Source: Nitrobacter sp035546855
Lineage (GTDB): Bacteria > Pseudomonadota > Alphaproteobacteria > Rhizobiales > Xanthobacteraceae
NCBI GenBank assembly: GCA_035546855.1
Contig: DASZVY010000093.1
Location: 1-9,286, forward strand
Reading direction: 5' to 3'
Length of the DNA: 9,286 nt
A program made the position numbers and the translations under genes. The notes beneath the pieces are model-generated. The model did no database searches, was not told the DNA's origin, and worked only from the letters and a program-made list of their open reading frames with translations. Shown here one piece after another: positions 5,851 to 9,286 of this stretch (the stretch's first letter is position 1; the number at the start of each line of letters is the position of its first letter).

Positions 5851-6430
5851 CGATACCAGCTTGCAGGACACTTCAAGCACGCTCGACAGCCTGACAACGA
5901 AAACCCAGGCGCTGACGATCAGTGCGGGCGGATTCGCCCGGGCGATGACGCAGGCGTTCTCGACCTCGATCACCGGCGGCAAGCAGCTCGACGATGTTCT
6001 GAAGAACCTGGCGTTACGGGTCTCGAGTCTCGCGGTGACCGCGGCGTTCAAGCCTGTGGCGAGTGGACTGACGAGCGGCATCGCGAGCCTGTTCTCCGGG
6101 CTGACCGGCGCAAGCAGCGCTTCGGCGGCGACCGTGCAGGCCAATGCGCGCGGCGCGATCAAGCCGTTCGCGGCCGGCGGCGTGATCGGGACACCGACCT
6201 ATTTTCCGATGATGGATGGCGGCGTCGGTCTCGCCGGCGAGGCGGGTCCCGAGGCGATCATGCCGCTGGTGCGCGGCGCCGACGGCCGGCTCGGCGTCTC
6301 CGGCGCGGGCGGCGGCAACAGCATCACGGTGCAGATCGCGACGCCCGATGTCGACAGCTTCCGCCGCTCGGAGAGTTACGTCACCGGCCAGATCGCGCGC
6401 GCCGTGGCACGCGGACAGCGGAGCTTGTGA
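5843..6430 (+). CDS. Short phage tail tape measure protein (RcGTA g11-like)
   Basis: At 195 residues this is far shorter than siphovirus tape measures but similar to what I recall for the RcGTA counterpart, which fits a short tail. An N-terminal Ser/Thr-rich helix (residues 5-27) is followed by the helical stretch GFARAMTQAFSTSITGGKQL and DVLKNLALRVSSLAVTAAFKPV. A small Gly/Ser/Ala-rich, weakly hydrophobic region covers about residues 71-98. The recognisable tape-measure C-terminal motif AAGGVIGTPTYFPM (110-123), with GLAGEAGPEAIMPL (129-142), follows, and ITVQIATPDVDSFRRSESYV near the end is also typical. GGGAG at 5832-5836 lies six bases from the ATG. It overlaps g10.1 upstream and abuts g12 downstream. 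Confidence 0.87.
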   Translation: MADDTSLQDTSSTLDSLTTKTQALTISAGGFARAMTQAFSTSITGGKQLDDVLKNLALRVSSLAVTAAFKPVASGLTSGIASLFSGLTGASSASAATVQANARGAIKPFAAGGVIGTPTYFPMMDGGVGLAGEAGPEAIMPLVRGADGRLGVSGAGGGNSITVQIATPDVDSFRRSESYVTGQIARAVARGQRSL

Positions 6431-6444
6431 CGGAGAATGCCACC

Positions 6445-7086
6445 ATGACCGGCTTTCACGACGTGCTGTTCCCGCTCGATATCGCGCTGAAGAGCGCGGG
6501 CGGCCCGGAGCGGCGGACGGATATCGTCAGTTTCGGCTCCGGACGCGAGGCGCGCAACGCGCGCTGGGCGCAGTCGCGCCGCCGCTACGATGCCGGTTAC
6601 GGCATCAAGACCTTCGATGCGTTGCAGGCGGTGGTGGCGTTCTTCGAGGAGCGGCGCGGCCAGCTCTACGGATTCCGCTGGCACGACAGGCTGGATTGCG
6701 GCTCGGCCGCGACCGGCCCGGCGATTTCGCCGCTGGACCAGGGCATCGGCGTCGGCGATGGCGCAACGTCATCCTTTCAATTGGTGAAGACCTATGGCGC
6801 TTCGTTCGCGCCGTATCCGCGTACGATCGCAAAACCCGTCGACGGTAGCGTGCGGATCGCAGTTGCGGGCACTGAAGTCGCAGCCGGCACGGCGTTCACC
6901 TGCGATGCCGCCACCGGCGTCGTCACGTTTCTCCCCGGGCATATTCCGCCGGCGGGCGCCGCGATTACCGCGGGGTTTACGTTCGACGTGCCGGTGCGGT
7001 TCGATACCGACTATCTCGAGGTCGATCTCTCGACCTTCGCCGCCGGTGTCATTCCGAAAATCCCGCTGGTGGAGATCCGGCCGTGA
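6445..7086 (+). CDS. DUF2460 tail protein, distal tail-type (RcGTA g12-like)
   Basis: The 213-residue protein carries the DUF2460 pattern: FHDVLFPLDIALKSAGGPERRTDI at the start, GREARNARWAQSRRRYDAGYGIKT near residues 30-55, and AVVAFFEERRGQLYGFRWHDRLD, then a beta-rich second half ending in VRFDTDYLEVDLSTFAAG and IPKIPLVEIRP. In RcGTA this gene product is assigned to the distal tail, between tube and hub. The ATG at 6445, preceded by GGAG at 6432-6435 with nine bases between, is preferred because the family homology begins there. A GTG at 6427 overlapping the tape measure stop would add six residues and remains possible. Its stop overlaps the GTG of g13 (GTGA at 7083-7086). Confidence 0.9.
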   Translation: MTGFHDVLFPLDIALKSAGGPERRTDIVSFGSGREARNARWAQSRRRYDAGYGIKTFDALQAVVAFFEERRGQLYGFRWHDRLDCGSAATGPAISPLDQGIGVGDGATSSFQLVKTYGASFAPYPRTIAKPVDGSVRIAVAGTEVAAGTAFTCDAATGVVTFLPGHIPPAGAAITAGFTFDVPVRFDTDYLEVDLSTFAAGVIPKIPLVEIRP

Positions 7087-7973
7087 GAAGCATTCCTCCC
7101 GTGCTGCAAGCCAAGCTCGAGTCCGGCGCGACCACCCTGGCGCGCTGCTGGATCGTGACCCGGCGCGATGGCGTCGTGATGGGATTCACCGATCACGACA
7201 ACGATCTCGCGATCGGCAGCGTGACATGCCGCGCAGGCACTGGATTCACGGCATCCGAGGCGACGAGCCAGTTCGACCTGTCCGTGGACGGCTCGGAAAT
7301 CTCCGGCGCTCTCGCCGATGCATCTCTCACCGAGGCGGACCTCGCCGCGGGCCGTTACGACGCCGCCGCGGTGGAGACCTGGCTGGTGGACTGGAGCGAT
7401 GTGTCATTGCGCGTGCTGACCGCGCGCGGGACCATCGGCGAGGTCCGGCGCGAGGGCCAGGCCTTCACGGCGGAACTGCGCGGCCTGACTGATGCGCTGG
7501 CACAGGACAGCGGCCGTCTCTATACGGCGCGCTGCAACGCCGACCTGGGCGACGGACGCTGCCGGATCGATCTGACGAATCCGGCCTATCGCGGAAGCGG
7601 GACGGTGACGGCGATCGAGGGAACGTCGGCCTTTGCGGTGTCGGGTCTCGACGGGTTTCCCGAAGGATGGTTCGCGCAGGGCCGCCTGACCTGGAGCGGC
7701 GGCGCCAGTGCCGGCCTGTCGATGGAGATCAAGGATCATCGCCTGTCGTCGGGCGAGGCGCGGTTGTCGCTGTGGCAGGCGATGGCCGAAGCCGTGGCTG
7801 TCGGCGATGCTTTCACGGTGACCGCGGGCTGCGACAAGAGTTTCGCGACTTGCCGCGACCGCTTCGCCAATTCCGGCAATTTCCGCGGCTTTCCGCAGAT
7901 TCCCGGCAACGATTTCGTCATCAGCTACCCGGTGTCGGGTGCATCGGGCAGCAGCGGCGAGTCCCTGTTCTGA
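7083..7973 (+). CDS. DUF2163 phage hub protein, BR0599-type C-terminus (RcGTA g13-like)
   Basis: This 296-residue protein matches DUF2163 with its C-terminal phage BR0599 domain, the tail hub or baseplate component of GTA-like particles. The N-terminal domain shows TTLARCWIVTRRDGVVMGFTDHDNDL, then a SQFDLSVDGSEISGALADA segment and LTEADLAAGRYDAAAVETWLVDW. The C-terminal domain contains GRLYTARCNADLGDGRC (Cys151, Cys160) and TAGCDKSFATC (Cys250, Cys257), followed by RFANSGNFRGFPQIPGND. These four cysteines are arranged like a metal or iron-sulfur site, as known for the tail-tip protein gpL of phage lambda; that equivalence is inferred. The GTG start overlaps the g12 stop, with GGAG at 7071-7074 eight bases upstream. 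The gene looks complete. Confidence 0.92.
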   Translation: MRSIPPVLQAKLESGATTLARCWIVTRRDGVVMGFTDHDNDLAIGSVTCRAGTGFTASEATSQFDLSVDGSEISGALADASLTEADLAAGRYDAAAVETWLVDWSDVSLRVLTARGTIGEVRREGQAFTAELRGLTDALAQDSGRLYTARCNADLGDGRCRIDLTNPAYRGSGTVTAIEGTSAFAVSGLDGFPEGWFAQGRLTWSGGASAGLSMEIKDHRLSSGEARLSLWQAMAEAVAVGDAFTVTAGCDKSFATCRDRFANSGNFRGFPQIPGNDFVISYPVSGASGSSGESLF

Positions 7974-7986
7974 ACGGAGCCTTGCG

Positions 7987-8433
7987 GTGACAGTTCCAAG
8001 ACTGACGCGCGACGCCATCGTCGCGGAAGCCCGCGCATGGATCGGCACGCGCTATCGGCACCAGGCGTCGCTCAAGGGCGTCGGCTGCGACTGCCTCGGC
8101 CTCGTCCGCGGGGTCTGGCGGCATTGTATCGGCGACGAGCCGGAGACGCCGCCGCCCTATGCGCCCGACTGGGCCGAGGCGCGCGGCGAGGAGACGTTGG
8201 CTGCGGCTGCGTTCCGGCATCTCGTTCCGATCTCGCGCGAGGCGCTCGGCGCGGGCGACGTGCTGCTGTTCCGCTGGTGGTGGCTCATTCCTGAATCGGC
8301 TTCCGATCGCCAGTTCATATGGCCTGCCAGCCTGACGGACGCCAAAAAGCACAACGTCGCCAGCAGCAAAAAACACCAGCGACATTCGGCGAATCGGATC
8401 ATTGCGATCAGCCTCCATTCCGCGCGTCCTTAA
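7987..8433 (+). CDS. NlpC/P60 peptidase, C-terminally truncated and rerouted (RcGTA g14-like)
   Basis: The RcGTA g14 family is a tail-tip cell-wall peptidase with an NlpC/P60 Cys-His fold. Residues 1-97 fit: the helix REAIV-type start (TRDAIVAEARAWIGTRYRHQAS), catalytic-type Cys36 in GVGCDCLGLVRGVW, the acidic YAPDWAEA stretch, and the conserved GAGDVLLFRW strand at 88-97. After Trp97 (codon at 8275-8277) the expected His-containing part is absent. It is replaced by about 50 unrelated residues rich in Ser, Lys and His (WWLIPESASDRQ to HSARP). The protein is therefore probably inactive. The GTG at 7987 is chosen because ACGGAG at 7974-7979 precedes it by seven bases and homology starts there; the frame is open upstream to 7939 inside g13. 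The g15 gene that should follow is absent. The N-terminal call is firm and the truncation is clear by motif. Confidence 0.82.
   Translation: MTVPRLTRDAIVAEARAWIGTRYRHQASLKGVGCDCLGLVRGVWRHCIGDEPETPPPYAPDWAEARGEETLAAAAFRHLVPISREALGAGDVLLFRWWWLIPESASDRQFIWPASLTDAKKHNVASSKKHQRHSANRIIAISLHSARP
8278..8402 (-). pseudogene. 5' fragment of a reverse-strand gene cut at the g14 junction
   Basis: On the reverse strand an ATG at 8402-8400 is preceded by a strong GGAGG (complement of 8412-8416) with nine bases between. It opens MIRFAECRWCFLLLATLCFLASVR, which reads as a hydrophobic signal or membrane segment, followed by about 18 ordinary residues. Beyond roughly 8278 the frame enters the antisense of g14, which is not expected to encode anything, and stops at 8157. 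I infer the start of a real gene whose remainder was lost at the deletion junction. I do not recognise the family. Alternatively it is a chance ORF with a fortuitous ribosome binding site. Confidence 0.35.
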
Positions 8434-8514
8434 GAAACGATGACATTTCCTGGTTAACGCCGGGTAAATCGCCGCCTGACGGCCTCAGGCAATCACACAT
8501 CCTTGGAGGCAAGC

Positions 8515-8754
8515 ATGACATCGGATTCGGTGTGGCAAATCGCGCGCTATCTGCTGATCGCGGCTGGCAGCTTCGCAACCGGCAGGGGCTGGGTAACGTC
8601 GGACCAAGTGACCGCCGCGATCGGCGCGCTGGGCACGCTCTTCACCGTCGCCTGGGGCGTCTACGTCAAGTTCGGTACGCGCGCGACAACGGCGGTCGTT
8701 GCCGCGCGGGCCGACGTTCCGGTCGTCAATGCCGCCACCGGCGGCGTCAACTGA
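8515..8754 (+). CDS. Holin-like two-helix membrane protein (Pam3-gp28 type)
   Basis: The 79-residue protein has two hydrophobic helices, at about residues 7-22 (WQIARYLLIAAGSFATG) and 33-50 (TAAIGALGTLFTVAWGVY), joined by a short turn with GWVTSDQ. A cytoplasm-like tail KFGTRATT...ADVPVVNAATGG follows. This layout and tail match my recollection of the Pam3-gp28 putative phage holin family, common in rhizobial prophages. Holins form membrane lesions that release lysis enzymes. GGAGG at 8505-8509, five bases before the ATG, decides the start over an in-frame TTG at 8503. It stands with the lipoprotein and next small gene in a compact forward set, perhaps a lysis cassette that normally sits beyond g15. 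Holin activity is not shown by the sequence. Confidence 0.72.
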   Translation: MTSDSVWQIARYLLIAAGSFATGRGWVTSDQVTAAIGALGTLFTVAWGVYVKFGTRATTAVVAARADVPVVNAATGGVN

Positions 8755-8770
8755 TCGCCGAGGAGATCAT

Positions 8771-9169
8771 ATGATGCGGAAATTCGTTGCCGCGGCGATC
8801 GCTGCGGGCGGCCTCGCGCTGGCCGGTTGCCAAACGGTGGGATTGCCGTCGCTCAACCTGAGCACGGCGGTGAGCCTGAACACGATCTACGGAATCGAGA
8901 ATGCCTATGGCGTCGCGATCGCGGCCGCCAACGCCTACAAGGCGCTGCCGCTTTGCAAGACCGGAACGGTCCCGAGCGCGGCCAACGTCTGTGCGAAGCG
9001 GTCGACGGTGATCGGCCTTCAGGCCGGGATGCGGAAGGCGCGCGTCGCGGTCGACAGCCTCGTCACGCTCCACAAGACCTATCCGTCGGTGGATCTCACC
9101 AACGCGCTCGCGGCGGCGAGGGCCGCGCTGAGCGGTATCCAGCAAACGCTCGCGACAGGAGTACAATGA
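8771..9169 (+). CDS. Small lipoprotein, function unknown
   Basis: This 132-residue protein begins with a lipoprotein signal (MMRKFVAAAIAAGGLALAGC). The lipobox LAGC places the lipidated cysteine at residue 20, so it should be anchored in the inner or outer membrane facing the periplasm. The mature part is Ala-rich and helical (GIENAYGVAIAAANAYKAL, GLQAGMRKARVAVDSLVTLHKTY, NALAAARAALSGIQQTLATG), with two more cysteines near residues 61 and 73 that could pair. AGGAG at 8761-8765 is five bases before the first of two adjacent ATGs; the second (8774) is equally possible. It lies 16 bases after the holin-like gene. A spanin-like outer-membrane role in lysis is conceivable from context, but no spanin motif is clear. 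Confidence 0.72.
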   Translation: MMRKFVAAAIAAGGLALAGCQTVGLPSLNLSTAVSLNTIYGIENAYGVAIAAANAYKALPLCKTGTVPSAANVCAKRSTVIGLQAGMRKARVAVDSLVTLHKTYPSVDLTNALAAARAALSGIQQTLATGVQ

Positions 9170-9170
9170 G

Positions 9171-9286
9171 ATGGTGACCGCAGCAGAGATCGAAGCGGGA
9201 GTCGCGGCCGCGGAGGCCATCATCGATGCCATCGTCAAGATTGCACCCGCCATCGAGCAGGGCATCGTGTCGTCCGTCCCCTATGT
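9171..9286 (+). CDS. Start of a small hypothetical gene, cut by the window end
   Basis: The frame opens with an ATG one base after the lipoprotein stop, with AGGAG at 9157-9161 nine bases upstream. The 38 visible complete codons give MVTAAEIEAGVAAAEAIIDAIV followed by KIAPAIEQGIVSSVPY, an Ala/Ile/Glu-rich amphipathic helix. I do not recognise a family from this much. Spacing and strand place it in one transcriptional unit with the holin-like and lipoprotein genes. The remainder lies outside the window. Confidence 0.6.
   Translation, partial: MVTAAEIEAGVAAAEAIIDAIVKIAPAIEQGIVSSVPY

Noticed and set aside
5224..6162. 312-codon reverse-strand open frame over g10 and g11
   Set aside because: It is antisense to coupled tail genes and ends inside the repeat; Ser/Arg/Ala-rich with no motif.
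8319..8774. 151-codon forward frame running through the holin-like gene
   Set aside because: It is out of frame with a two-helix protein that has a better ribosome binding site and clear membrane pattern; its own composition is Arg/Gly-rich.

Overview
The window is high-GC alphaproteobacterial DNA. It carries most of the structural-gene block of an RcGTA-like element, meaning a gene transfer agent or the related HK97-type siphovirus-like prophage. The host is probably Bradyrhizobium or a near relative (Rhodopseudomonas, Afipia). Two things support this: every structural protein resembles its Rhodobacter capsulatus GTA (RcGTA) counterpart in family and order, and two dispersed palindromic repeats of types I associate with Bradyrhizobium lie in the gaps. 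No search could be run, so family names come from motif and gene-order recognition.

Layout. Positions 1-117 hold nothing recognisable; no portal gene end is visible. The forward-strand structural genes are: HK97 prohead protease (118-804, g4), major capsid protein (1216-2469, g5), head-tail connector (3778-4347, g6), DUF3168 tail terminator (4374-4781, g8), TP901-1-type major tail protein (4792-5199, g9), GTA_gp10 protein (5327-5647, g10), small DUF2376/rcc01693-type tail chaperone (5644-5850, g10.1), short tape measure protein (5843-6430, g11), DUF2460 protein (6445-7086, g12), DUF2163 hub (7083-7973, g13) and an NlpC/P60 peptidase (7987-8433, g14). Genes g10 to g13 are translationally coupled or nearly so. 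A second forward set follows: a holin-like two-helix protein (8515-8754), a lipoprotein (8771-9169) and the start of one more small gene (9171 onward).

Two reverse-strand genes break the module. One is a three-helix membrane protein between g4 and g5 (815-1102). The other is a secreted trypsin-like serine protease between g5 and g6 (2954-3712). A palindromic repeat follows the capsid gene (2477-2598), and a cruciform-type repeat separates g9 from g10 (5222-5310).

The module looks damaged. There is no g7 (head closure) between g6 and g8. The g14 peptidase matches its family only to about residue 97, then runs into unrelated sequence and lacks the catalytic histidine half. The large g15 host-specificity gene that should follow is absent. 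The simplest reading is a deletion with its junction near 8275-8284 that removed the end of g14 and all of g15, and that also cut a reverse-strand gene whose 5' end, with a strong ribosome binding site, remains at about 8278-8402. The unit therefore probably cannot build a complete adsorbing tail by itself, unless missing parts are encoded elsewhere. The head and tail-tube genes remain open. The best leads are this junction, the antisense serine protease inside the head operon, and the repeat insertions.
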